Origin: Proteiniphilum sp. UBA5267
GTDB lineage: Bacteria > Bacteroidota > Bacteroidia > Bacteroidales > Dysgonomonadaceae
NCBI GenBank assembly: GCA_002411515.1
Contig: DHTF01000083.1
Coordinates: 28,426 to 92,425, forward strand
Direction of reading: 5' to 3'
DNA length: 64,000 nucleotides
The translations under genes were made by a program, and so were the position numbers. The notes under the pieces are model-generated. The model searched no databases and had not been told where the DNA came from. It saw nothing but the letters and a program-made list of their open reading frames with translations. Numbering within the stretch: the stretch's first letter is position 1; each line of letters opens with the position of its first letter. Positions 43,849 to 52,011 of the stretch are shown piece by piece.

Positions 43849-43865
43849 ATAAGAATAATTCTTAT
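43849..43865. promoter_or_regulatory. PerR/Fur-type box
   Basis: ATAAGAAT-A-ATTCTTAT is a perfect 8-1-8 inverted repeat, close to the PerR box TTATAATNATTATAA. It lies 30 bases before the ATG of the PerR-like gene, so it probably mediates control of both that gene and katA. Confidence 0.75.
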
Positions 43866-43894
43866 TGAATAACCATTCCAAATCAGGACAACAT

Positions 43895-44314
43895 ATGTAT
43901 CGGGAAGAGATTCACGCCAAACTACAACAGAGTGGCTTAAAAATAACCCCGCAGAGAGTCGCTATTTTACGTGCCGTGTACACTTTACAGAATCATCCCA
44001 CTGCCCAACAGATCATCGATTTTGTACATGAAAGGGACTTCAATGTGGCTACGGGCACCATTTACAAAACCCTTGACACGCTGGTGGAAAAAGGTGTAAT
44101 TGGCAAGGTCCAAAACACAGAAGAAGCAACTCGTTATGACAGCCGCATGGAACATCATCACCATCTATATGGAGACGGAGATAGCAGAATTGAAGATTAT
44201 GTGAATGAAGAGCTTGACCATTTGTTGGAAAACTTTTTCCTTCAAAACAACATACCCGGCTATGAAATTAATTCCATCCATGTACATATCAATGGAAGAT
44301 TCACCCGGGAGTGA
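43895..44314 (+). CDS. perR: Fur family regulator, PerR-like, without structural zinc cysteines
   Basis: Peroxide or metal-sensing repressor of 139 residues. The N-terminal winged helix is GLKITPQRVAILRAVYTLQN then ATGTIYKTLDTLVEKG. The five PerR regulatory ligands appear kept: His in NHPTAQ, Asp in TRYDSR, two His in EHHHHLY, and Asp in SRIEDY. No cysteine is present at all, so the CxxC zinc sites of Bacillus PerR are missing. The ATG at 43895 is preferred to a TTG at 43865 that lies inside the box. It is 33 bases before katA, which supports peroxide control. Confidence 0.85.
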   Translation: MYREEIHAKLQQSGLKITPQRVAILRAVYTLQNHPTAQQIIDFVHERDFNVATGTIYKTLDTLVEKGVIGKVQNTEEATRYDSRMEHHHHLYGDGDSRIEDYVNEELDHLLENFFLQNNIPGYEINSIHVHINGRFTRE

Positions 44315-44347
44315 GCTTGAAACCAATAATCCTTAAAAATTTGATGT

Positions 44348-45853
44348 ATGAATGCAGAAGAACTGAAAAAACAAAAAGACAAGAAAAATCAGGCCAAGAT
44401 GACCACGGTGGCTGGCGCACCGGTGGGCAACAACCAGGATTCAATGACCGCCGGACCGAGGGGTCCGATGATGTTACAGGATGTATGGTATTTGGAAAAA
44501 CTGGCGCACTTCGATCGGGAGGTTATCCCCGAACGGCGCATGCATGCCAAAGGATCGGGTGCTTTTGGTACATTCACCGTCACACACGACATCACACAGT
44601 ACACCCGTGCAAAGATTTTCTCCGAAATCGGGAAACAGACTGAAATGTTTGTCCGCTTCTCCACCGTAGCCGGTAAACGCGGTGCTGCCGATGCCGAACG
44701 CGACATCCGCGGTTTCGCCATGAAATATTATACCGAGGAAGGAAACTGGGATCTGGTGGGAAACAACACGCCTGTTTTCTTTTTTCGCGACCCGCTAAAG
44801 TTTCCTGACCTGAATCACGCCGTAAAACGTGACCCCCACACCAACCTGCGCAGCCCAAACAACAACTGGGACTTCTGGAGTAACCTTCCCGAAGCGCTGC
44901 ATCAGATTACCATTACGATGGGGGACCGGGGAATCCCGCGTAGTTACCGCCACATGCACGGTTTTGGAAGCCATACCTACAGCTTCCTCAATGCCGACAA
45001 CCAGCGCCATTGGGTGAAATTTCATTTCGTTACCCAGCAGGGCATAGAATATCTTACCGATGAAGAAGCTGCTGAAGTGATCGGGAAGGACCGGGAAAGC
45101 CATCAGCGCGATCTTTTCGAAGCCATTGGCAATGGTGATTTCCCCAAGTGGAAGATGTTTATCCAGGTAATGACCGAGGAACAGGCCGAGCAGATGCCTT
45201 ACAATCCCTTCGACCTCACCAAGGTCTGGTACAAAGGTGATTTCCCCCTTATTCCAGTGGGTGAGTTTGAGCTCAATCGCAATCCCGAAAACTATTTCCA
45301 GGATGTGGAACAGGCTGCCTTTAACCCGGCCAATGTAGTTCCCGGCATCGGCTTCTCACCCGACAAGATGCTGCAGGGCAGACTTTTCTCTTATGGTGAC
45401 GCACAACGTTATCGCCTTGGCGTAAACCATCACCAGATACCGGTAAACAGTCCAAAAGGTGTGCAAGGAGGTTACAATTCGTACCACCGCGACGGACAGA
45501 TGCGTGTGGACGGGAATCGTGGAGCAACATTGCATTATGAGCCAAACAGTTATAATGTATGGCAGGAGCAACCCGAATATAATGAGCCAGTACAAAAGGT
45601 AAATGGCGACATCAAAAGATGGGACTTTCGTCAGGATGACGACAACTACTACGAACAGCCAGGTAAGCTGTTCCGACTGATGCAGCCCGAAGAACAGCAA
45701 CGGCTCTTTGCCAACACTGCCCGCAACATGGGATGCTGCGACGAGATCATCAAGATCCGTCATATCGGGAACTGCTACAAAGCAGATACTGCCTACGGCA
45801 GGGGCGTTGCCGATGCACTGGGCATTCCGTATGACAAGGCTGGGATCCAATAG
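44348..45853 (+). CDS. katA: Heme catalase
   Basis: Breaks hydrogen peroxide into water and oxygen. It has 501 residues, the small-subunit monofunctional type. The distal His is in [13 protein letters not shown], the distal Asn in [14 protein letters not shown], and the proximal heme Tyr in [15 protein letters not shown] charged N-terminal tail of about 25 residues precedes the core. It follows the PerR-like gene by 33 bases and is closed by a strong terminator, so the pair forms a peroxide-response operon. It marks some oxygen tolerance in an otherwise fermentative gene set. Confidence 0.96.
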   Translation: MNAEELKKQKDKKNQAKMTTVAGAPVGNNQDSMTAGPRGPMMLQDVWYLEKLAHFDREVIPERRMHAKGSGAFGTFTVTHDITQYTRAKIFSEIGKQTEMFVRFSTVAGKRGAADAERDIRGFAMKYYTEEGNWDLVGNNTPVFFFRDPLKFPDLNHAVKRDPHTNLRSPNNNWDFWSNLPEALHQITITMGDRGIPRSYRHMHGFGSHTYSFLNADNQRHWVKFHFVTQQGIEYLTDEEAAEVIGKDRESHQRDLFEAIGNGDFPKWKMFIQVMTEEQAEQMPYNPFDLTKVWYKGDFPLIPVGEFELNRNPENYFQDVEQAAFNPANVVPGIGFSPDKMLQGRLFSYGDAQRYRLGVNHHQIPVNSPKGVQGGYNSYHRDGQMRVDGNRGATLHYEPNSYNVWQEQPEYNEPVQKVNGDIKRWDFRQDDDNYYEQPGKLFRLMQPEEQQRLFANTARNMGCCDEIIKIRHIGNCYKADTAYGRGVADALGIPYDKAGIQ

Positions 45854-45926
45854 CGCTGTCAGGCCTTGGAATGCGCTCCATCAGGAACGAGGAGTAAATA
45901 ACCAGGGGTGAAAACAGACTTCCAGT

Positions 45927-45965
45927 ATAACCCGGTCCCGGACCATTTCCGGAAGACCGGGTTAT
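45927..45965 (+). terminator. Hairpin terminator after katA
   Basis: An 11-base-pair stem ATAACCCGGTC with GACCGGGTTAT encloses a second short stem CCGGA/TCCGG. It lies 74 bases after the katA stop and is followed by a T-rich stretch. Confidence 0.8.
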
Positions 45966-46025
45966 CTATTTGTTGACAAAATGTTTTTTGATAACATTTT
46001 AACTCCCGAATTACCTGATTTTATC

Positions 46026-46033
46026 TATTTTTG
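46026..46033 (+). promoter_or_regulatory. Candidate -7 box for the cysteine desulfidase gene
   Basis: TATTTTTG matches TAnnTTTG, 27 bases before the GTG start at 46061. Confidence 0.45.
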
Positions 46034-46060
46034 CATTTGTAAACCACAAACAACAACAGC

Positions 46061-47344
46061 GTGCTTTTCAAAGAAGAAAGAGAGCAGATAAAACTGCTCA
46101 TGCAGCGTGAGATTATCCCGGCTCTTGGCTGCACAGAGCCTATAGCCGTATCCTTGTGTGCCGCCAAAGCAGCCGAGACATTGGGCTGTGTACCCGAGCG
46201 TATCGACGTGTTCCTGAGTGCGAATATCATCAAGAATGCCATGGGGGTGGGCATTCCGGGTACGGGCATGAACGGTCTCCCCATCTCTGTTGCCTTGGGA
46301 GCATTGCGGGGTAAATCGGAAAATGGGTTGGAACTACTCAAAGACCTTACGCCAGAAGAGGTAGAGAGAGGAAAGCGCTACACAGAGGAAAAAAGGATCC
46401 ACATCAAACTAAAAGAACACATTCCCGATAAATTGTATGTGGAGGTACATTGTATGGGAGGCGGTGATATTGCCAAAGCAATCATCAGGGGCAGTCACAC
46501 CTCCTTCACGCATATAGAGCGGAATGGACAAATTGTTTTTGAGCGGGAGACAGAGTTGTCGGACGATTTGGATCACAACAAACAACTCACTTTCAAAAAA
46601 ATATATGAATACGCCGTTGAATCACCACTGGAAGAGCTGCGCTTTATCCTCGATGCGGCGGAAATGAACAAAAAAGCGGCGGAGGAATCCCGTGGAGGTA
46701 ATTTTGGGCACAATGTATCCAAAAATCTACTGGGAGAAAAAGGACTGCTCCTGTTCGGCGACAACCTGCATACCCACATGGTGGCCTCTACGGCAGCAGC
46801 TTGTGACGTAAGAATGGCCGGTGCCCCGGTTGCCGTGATGAGCAACAGCGGCAGCGGCAACCAGGGTATCGCTGCGACCATGCCCGTGCTGACCTATGCC
46901 GAACAGATGGAGTCGACAGAGGAGCAACTTATCAGATCACTGATTTTGAGCAACCTGACCATGATTTACATCAAGCAGCATATCGGACGTTTATCGGCGT
47001 TGTGCGGTTGTGTGGTCGCCTCCACCGGTGCCAGTTGCGGCATCACTTGGTTAATGGGTGGCAACTATGATCAGGTAACCTATGCCACCAAAAATATGAT
47101 TGCCAATATCACCGGCATGATTTGTGATGGAGCCAAACCAAGTTGTGCATTAAAAATTGCCAGCGGTGTCTCTACGGCTACACTCTCCGCATTGATGGCC
47201 ATGGAGAACGAAGTGGTCACATCCCTGGAGGGTATTGTGGACGATGATGTGGATCAAACAATTCGTAACCTCGCATTGATTGGCAACAAGGGGATGAGAG
47301 AGACTGATCGGATTGTGATGGATATACTGACACACAAAGCGTAA
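46061..47344 (+). CDS. L-cysteine desulfidase / serine dehydratase alpha family protein (CyuA/YhaM type)
   Basis: Enzyme of 427 residues that breaks L-cysteine into pyruvate, ammonia and sulfide using an iron-sulfur cluster. It begins LMQREIIPALGCTEPIAVSL, the family hallmark, and has cysteines in LCGCVVASTGASCGI and MICDGAKPSCALK that probably hold the cluster. GAPVAVMSNSGSGNQGI is also typical. The start used is GTG at 46061; a later in-frame ATG at 46079 is possible. It stands alone, with a candidate promoter and no transporter next to it. Confidence 0.88.
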   Translation: MLFKEEREQIKLLMQREIIPALGCTEPIAVSLCAAKAAETLGCVPERIDVFLSANIIKNAMGVGIPGTGMNGLPISVALGALRGKSENGLELLKDLTPEEVERGKRYTEEKRIHIKLKEHIPDKLYVEVHCMGGGDIAKAIIRGSHTSFTHIERNGQIVFERETELSDDLDHNKQLTFKKIYEYAVESPLEELRFILDAAEMNKKAAEESRGGNFGHNVSKNLLGEKGLLLFGDNLHTHMVASTAAACDVRMAGAPVAVMSNSGSGNQGIAATMPVLTYAEQMESTEEQLIRSLILSNLTMIYIKQHIGRLSALCGCVVASTGASCGITWLMGGNYDQVTYATKNMIANITGMICDGAKPSCALKIASGVSTATLSALMAMENEVVTSLEGIVDDDVDQTIRNLALIGNKGMRETDRIVMDILTHKA

Positions 47345-47413
47345 CTCCATGTTATTTAACGCAACAACATCCTTTATAACGGATATTAACTTCGGATTTA
47401 ATCACCCGTGCGT

Positions 47414-47421
47414 TAACTTTG
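47414..47421 (+). promoter_or_regulatory. Candidate -7 box for the DsbD-like gene
   Basis: TAACTTTG matches TAnnTTTG, 28 bases before the ATG at 47450. Confidence 0.45.
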
Positions 47422-47449
47422 CAAACTCAACACGCAAACAAATAGCATC

Positions 47450-49501
47450 ATGAACATAAAAAAATCGACAGCCCTGCTCGGGATTCTTTTACTATGGGCA
47501 TCCCTGGCTTTTACACAGGACGAAGTAGTATGGAACTTCTCACTGAAGGATATCGGAAACGGAGAAATTGCTCTGGTAGCGGATGCAAAAATAAAACAGG
47601 GTTGGTATCTCTACGATACCAATATCCCCGACGGAGGTCCCACTCCCACCCAGATCAGCATCGACAAGATTGCCGGCGCAGAGGTCATTGGTGAATTCTA
47701 TGCCGAAACAAAGGCAAAGGTAAAACACGATGCCATATTCCAGATGACCATCGGCACATTTCAGGAGAGTGCCCGTTTTGTTCAACGGCTCAGGGTTACC
47801 AACAAGGCCGGCTTCATCCTGCAGGGTGATGTGCGTGCCCAGGCATGCGACGACAGCAGTTGTACCCCACCCCTCCCGAATGACTTTTCCTTTGCAGCGG
47901 CACAACTCCCGGCCACAGTGACCGCAGCGACAACGACTTCAGATAATACCGCCGGTGTAGCAGGAAACGAAACAACAGCCTCCTTTCCCTTATGGTCACA
48001 GGAAGAGGGGGGAGACAGCCAGCAAGGCATATTGCCTGGAACTGCTGCCTCAACAGAAATAGACAATGACCTGCTTTGGGAACCGGTGATCGAAGAATTA
48101 CAACAGTTCGGCATGAAAGGAAGTACCGCCGGCATGTCTCTATTCTTGATTTTCATCACCGGATTCATTGGTGGGCTCATCGCGCTGATTACCCCCTGCG
48201 TATGGCCGATGATTCCCATGACAGTCAGTTTCTTCCTGAAACGAAACAAGGCTGAGAAAAAGAAAGCCATCACTGAAGCAATCGTTTACGGTGCGGCCAT
48301 CATTGTCATTTACGTGGTGCTGGGGCTACTTATAACCGGTATCTTTGGTGCTAGCGCGCTGAACAATCTGGCTACCAGTGCCGTTTTCAATCTCATCTTC
48401 TTTGCGCTGCTGGTGGTGTTTGCCATTGCTTTCTTCGGCGGCTTCGAGATGGTATTGCCAGCAAAATGGACCAATAAAATGGATGAGAGAGCCGATAAAA
48501 CTTCTGGCGCTGTCAGCATTTTCTTTATGGCTTTTACCCTTGTACTGGTATCTTTCTCATGCACCGGACCCATCATTGGCACACTGCTGGTTGAAGCTGC
48601 CCTGTCGGGAAGCATCCTCGGACCGGCCATTGGCATGCTGGGATTTGCCATCGCACTGTCCATCCCCTTTGTGCTCTTCGCCATCTTCCCGTCGTGGTTA
48701 TCGAACCTCCCCAAATCGGGCGGCTGGCTCAACTCGGTAAAGGTAGTATTGGGATTTCTTGAACTGGCGCTGGCACTTAAATTTCTCTCGGTGGCCGACC
48801 TTGCCTATAACTGGGGGATCCTCGACAGAGAGGTGTTTCTGGTGCTTTGGATCGTGATCTTTGCCCTGTTGGGAATCTATCTTCTCGGTAAAATTAAATT
48901 CCCCGGAGACAGCGACCTGCCCCATGTCACCATATCACGCCTTTTTCTGTCGATCATCTCGCTTGCCTTTGCAATTTATATGATCCCCGGACTATGGGGC
49001 GCACCGCTAAAGGCAATCAGTGCCTTCTCTCCTCCGCTCTACACCCAGGACTTTAATTTGTACGACGGAGAGGTGCATGCCAAATCGATGGATTATGAAG
49101 CCGGCATCGCACTGGCAAAACAGCAAAATAAACCAGTACTGATCGATTTCTCCGGCTATGGCTGCGTGAATTGCCGCAAGATGGAAGCATCGGTATGGAC
49201 CAATCCGCGGGTGAAAAGTATCCTCGACGATAAGTACATCCTGATCACACTGATGGTAGATGACAAAACCAAGCTCCCTAAAATCATCGAAGTAGATGAG
49301 AAGGGCAGAACCACACGCCTGAAAACCATCGGAGACAAATGGAGTTACCTGCAGCGCCATAAATTCGGGGCCAATGCACAACCTTATTATATTGCCCTCG
49401 ATCACGATGGCATGCCGCTAAGCCCCTCCTATGCCTACGACGAAAATGTGGAACGTTATATTGAATTCCTGCAAACAGGATTGACCAATTTTAAAAAATA
49501 A
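47450..49501 (+). CDS. dsbD: Thiol:disulfide interchange protein DsbD family
   Basis: Transfers electrons from cytosolic thioredoxin across the inner membrane to periplasmic thiols. It has 683 residues. A signal peptide is followed by an N-terminal DsbD-alpha-like domain with the pair DSSCTPPLP and ACD nearby; eight or so membrane helices begin near residue 225 (IALITPCVWPMIPMTVSFFL, with the first membrane Cys, and FSCTGPIIGTLLVEA with the second). The C-terminal thioredoxin domain has DFSGYGCVNCRKMEASVW (CVNC). All three modules are thus present. It could reduce the tethered thioredoxin of the ArsR module, but that is inference. Confidence 0.92.
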   Translation: MNIKKSTALLGILLLWASLAFTQDEVVWNFSLKDIGNGEIALVADAKIKQGWYLYDTNIPDGGPTPTQISIDKIAGAEVIGEFYAETKAKVKHDAIFQMTIGTFQESARFVQRLRVTNKAGFILQGDVRAQACDDSSCTPPLPNDFSFAAAQLPATVTAATTTSDNTAGVAGNETTASFPLWSQEEGGDSQQGILPGTAASTEIDNDLLWEPVIEELQQFGMKGSTAGMSLFLIFITGFIGGLIALITPCVWPMIPMTVSFFLKRNKAEKKKAITEAIVYGAAIIVIYVVLGLLITGIFGASALNNLATSAVFNLIFFALLVVFAIAFFGGFEMVLPAKWTNKMDERADKTSGAVSIFFMAFTLVLVSFSCTGPIIGTLLVEAALSGSILGPAIGMLGFAIALSIPFVLFAIFPSWLSNLPKSGGWLNSVKVVLGFLELALALKFLSVADLAYNWGILDREVFLVLWIVIFALLGIYLLGKIKFPGDSDLPHVTISRLFLSIISLAFAIYMIPGLWGAPLKAISAFSPPLYTQDFNLYDGEVHAKSMDYEAGIALAKQQNKPVLIDFSGYGCVNCRKMEASVWTNPRVKSILDDKYILITLMVDDKTKLPKIIEVDEKGRTTRLKTIGDKWSYLQRHKFGANAQPYYIALDHDGMPLSPSYAYDENVERYIEFLQTGLTNFKK

Positions 49502-49507
49502 TCATGG

Positions 49508-49534
49508 GCGAAGAGGTCATACAGGCCTCTTCGC
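49508..49534 (+). terminator. Hairpin terminator after the DsbD-like gene
   Basis: A nine-base-pair stem GCGAAGAGG with CCTCTTCGC and a nine-base loop lies six bases after the stop and is followed by TATTTT. It occupies the 43-base gap before mazG. Confidence 0.75.
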
Positions 49535-49544
49535 TATTTTACAT

Positions 49545-50327
49545 ATGAATACAAGAGCACAAAAACTGGAGGCTTTCGGGCGATTGCTCGACGTCATGGA
49601 CGAACTGCGGGAGAAATGCCCGTGGGACAGGGTACAGACTAACGAGAGCCTCAGGGCAAACACCATTGAGGAGACGTATGAACTGGCGGAAGCCATCCTC
49701 AGCAACGACAACGAAGAGATAAAAAAAGAACTGGGCGACCTGCTGCTACACGTGGTTTTTTATGCAAAAATAGGAGAAGAGAAGCAAACCTTTGATGTGG
49801 CCGATGTGTGCCACGCTATCAGCGAGAAACTGATTTTCCGCCATCCTCATGTGTTTGGCGATCAGCAGGCCGATTCGGCGGGCATGGTGGAGAAATCATG
49901 GGAACAGATCAAACTCAAAGAAAATGGAGGCAACAAAACAGTGCTCGAGGGGGTGCCTGCATCCTTACCTTCACTCGTGAAAGCTTACCGGATACAGGAT
50001 AAAGCCCGCAACGCGGGCTTCGATTGGAATCAACGCCACGATGTATGGGACAAAGTAAAGGAGGAACTGGGAGAGTTTGAGGCGGAGATTGAGAAGATGG
50101 ATACCGATAAAATGGAAGCCGAATTTGGCGACCTGCTCTTCAGCATCATCAACGCAGCCAGGCTCTACAAGATAAATCCCGATAATGCACTAGAGCGCAC
50201 TAACAAAAAGTTCATGTTCCGGTTTAACTACATGGAAAAAAAGGTGAAGGAACAAGGCCACACGCTCAAAGGGATGAAATTGGAAGAAATGGAAGCAATC
50301 TGGCAAGAAGCCAAAAGAGAGGAGTAA
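49545..50327 (+). CDS. mazG: Nucleoside triphosphate pyrophosphohydrolase MazG
   Basis: House-cleaning enzyme that hydrolyses NTPs to NMPs and pyrophosphate. It has 260 residues with two MazG domains: KCPWDRVQTNESLRANTIEE and EIKKELGDLLLHVVFYAKI in the first, KEELGEFEAEIEK and EAEFGDLLFSIINAARLY in the second, with the EExxE/ExxD metal-binding acids. Only three bases separate its stop from the convergent UPF0316 gene. Confidence 0.94.
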   Translation: MNTRAQKLEAFGRLLDVMDELREKCPWDRVQTNESLRANTIEETYELAEAILSNDNEEIKKELGDLLLHVVFYAKIGEEKQTFDVADVCHAISEKLIFRHPHVFGDQQADSAGMVEKSWEQIKLKENGGNKTVLEGVPASLPSLVKAYRIQDKARNAGFDWNQRHDVWDKVKEELGEFEAEIEKMDTDKMEAEFGDLLFSIINAARLYKINPDNALERTNKKFMFRFNYMEKKVKEQGHTLKGMKLEEMEAIWQEAKREE

Positions 50328-50330
50328 ATA

Positions 50331-50894
50331 TTACTTCCCTGTTCGCCAACGGGATAAGATGGTTTTCCGTTTTGGAAAGATACCGTTCTGTTTGGTACGA
50401 ACATCTTCCACGACATAAAAAATATTGTTGTCGAAGTTGTTGAGTGTACGTTCCAGTGTCTTCATCTCCTTGCGGTCGACCACCGTCTCGATGATATCTA
50501 CCTCGTTGGTCGATCCTGTACCATGTGTCAGGGTAGCCCCGATGTTCAGTTTATTCAACTTCAGCACCAGCTCTTTTCCATTCTTCTGTGTATAGATACG
50601 GCACAACACGACGCCGTAAGCAATCCTGTTTTCGAGTAAGATACCCACATAGTTGCCTGTGGCATATCCGGCCGCATAGGAGAGATAAGCCACGATGTCG
50701 TTGGCCCTCGCTAGTATCTGAGAGATGATCACAACCCAGATAAATACTTCCACAAAGCCGATTAAGGGTGCTTTGTATTTTTCTCCTTTCGATACAAAAA
50801 TAATTCGCAACGTACCCAAGGATACATCCACTACACGACCAAAAAAAATGATTATTGGCAACAGCCAGGGGTAAACGTCTAAAAAGTCAAACAT
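50331..50894 (-). CDS. UPF0316 / DUF2179 membrane protein
   Basis: Protein of 187 residues. The first half has three hydrophobic helices (WLLPIIIFFGRVVDVSLGTL, APLIGFVEVFIWVVIISQIL, VAYLSYAAGYATGNYVGILL) with the RVVDVSLGTLR signature of UPF0316 (DUF5698). The second half is a soluble DUF2179 domain (TLTHGTGSTNEVDIIETVV). DUF2179 is also found in transporter-like proteins. No function is proven. It lies 51 bases after the threonine aldolase gene on the same strand. Confidence 0.88.
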   Translation of the reverse strand: MFDFLDVYPWLLPIIIFFGRVVDVSLGTLRIIFVSKGEKYKAPLIGFVEVFIWVVIISQILARANDIVAYLSYAAGYATGNYVGILLENRIAYGVVLCRIYTQKNGKELVLKLNKLNIGATLTHGTGSTNEVDIIETVVDRKEMKTLERTLNNFDNNIFYVVEDVRTKQNGIFPKRKTILSRWRTGK

Positions 50895-50945
50895 AAGAAT
50901 AATATCAGTCTTTAGTAGTTAGAATCTGAGAAGCGCACTTTACAG

Positions 50946-51977
50946 TCAAGCCTCAGCAACCAGGGTTTTCAAGTAAGCAATAAAATCCCGGATATCCTGC
51001 TCGGTAGTATCCCACGAGCAGACAAGGCGCATTTCATTGCGGCTTTCATCCCAGTCGTAAAAGAAATAGCGTTCTCGCAGCTTGTCTGTGATCATTTTGG
51101 GAAGGATAAAGAACAAAGCGTTGGACTCCACAGATTGCGTGATCTCCACACCTTTGATTTCACGCATTTCATTCCACAACAAACGGGCTGCAGCATTGGA
51201 CTTCTGTGCATTCTCCAGCCATATATTTTCATTTAGGTAAGGAATGAATTGCGCTGCGATGTACCGCATTTTGGAATATAACTGGGTAGTTTGTTTCCGA
51301 TAATATTTGAGATGTTCAGCCAGTTCCTTTCGCAACGGAACCAGTGCCTCACCAAACATCAGTCCGTTCTTGGTGCCACCCAGCGTAAAAATATCCACTC
51401 CACAATCGGAGGTGATCTCCTTCAGCGTCACGCCCAAATGCACGCAGGCGTTGGCAATGCGGGTACCATCTACAAAAAGGTACATATCGTGGGCATGTGC
51501 CAGATCGGCAAGCGCCTTTATTTCATCTGCAGTATAACATGTCCCCAGCTCGGTTGTCTGCGAGATCGCGATTACTTTCGGTTGGGAGTGATGCTCAAAA
51601 CCGAATCCCTGGAGATGGGGACGAACCAGGTCGGGGGTAAGCTTGCCATCGGGTGTGACAATCTCTTTCAGCGAAGCACCGGTCAACTTCACCGGGGCAC
51701 CACACTCATCCACGGCAATGTGTGCCGTAGCAGCACAAAGGATGGAATGGAAAGGTAGCGTACAAGCTTGCAGCGCCACCACGTTCGCACCGGTACCGTT
51801 AAACAGAAAAAAAGGCTCTAACTCACGATCCTCCAGCATCGTGCGCAGTACGTCCTCTGCTTCATGTGTCCATTTGTCATCGCCATAGGCAATGGCATGA
51901 TCCACATTTGATTCCATCAGTGCATGCATGATGCGCGGGTGAACGCCTGAATTGTTGTCGCTTCCAAAACTTCGCAT
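50946..51977 (-). CDS. ltaE: Low-specificity L-threonine aldolase
   Basis: PLP enzyme that splits threonine or allo-threonine into glycine and acetaldehyde. It has 343 residues. It begins RSFGSDNNSGVHPRIMHAL; the PLP lysine is in TLGGTKNGLMFGEA; MYLFVDGTRIANACVHLG contains the conserved Asp. Length and motifs fit the family well. It has a candidate -7 box at 51998-52005 that lies within 20 bases of the metH stop codon. Confidence 0.94.
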   Translation of the reverse strand: MRSFGSDNNSGVHPRIMHALMESNVDHAIAYGDDKWTHEAEDVLRTMLEDRELEPFFLFNGTGANVVALQACTLPFHSILCAATAHIAVDECGAPVKLTGASLKEIVTPDGKLTPDLVRPHLQGFGFEHHSQPKVIAISQTTELGTCYTADEIKALADLAHAHDMYLFVDGTRIANACVHLGVTLKEITSDCGVDIFTLGGTKNGLMFGEALVPLRKELAEHLKYYRKQTTQLYSKMRYIAAQFIPYLNENIWLENAQKSNAAARLLWNEMREIKGVEITQSVESNALFFILPKMITDKLRERYFFYDWDESRNEMRLVCSWDTTEQDIRDFIAYLKTLVAEA

Positions 51978-51997
51978 GAAGAATGATTTTAGTTGTG

Positions 51998-52005
51998 CAA
52001 AGATA
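51998..52005 (-). promoter_or_regulatory. Candidate -7 box for the threonine aldolase gene
   Basis: CAAAGATA reads TATCTTTG on the minus strand, 20 bases before the start codon at 51977 and in the 34-base gap after metH. Confidence 0.5.
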
Positions 52006-52011
52006 CAAAAC

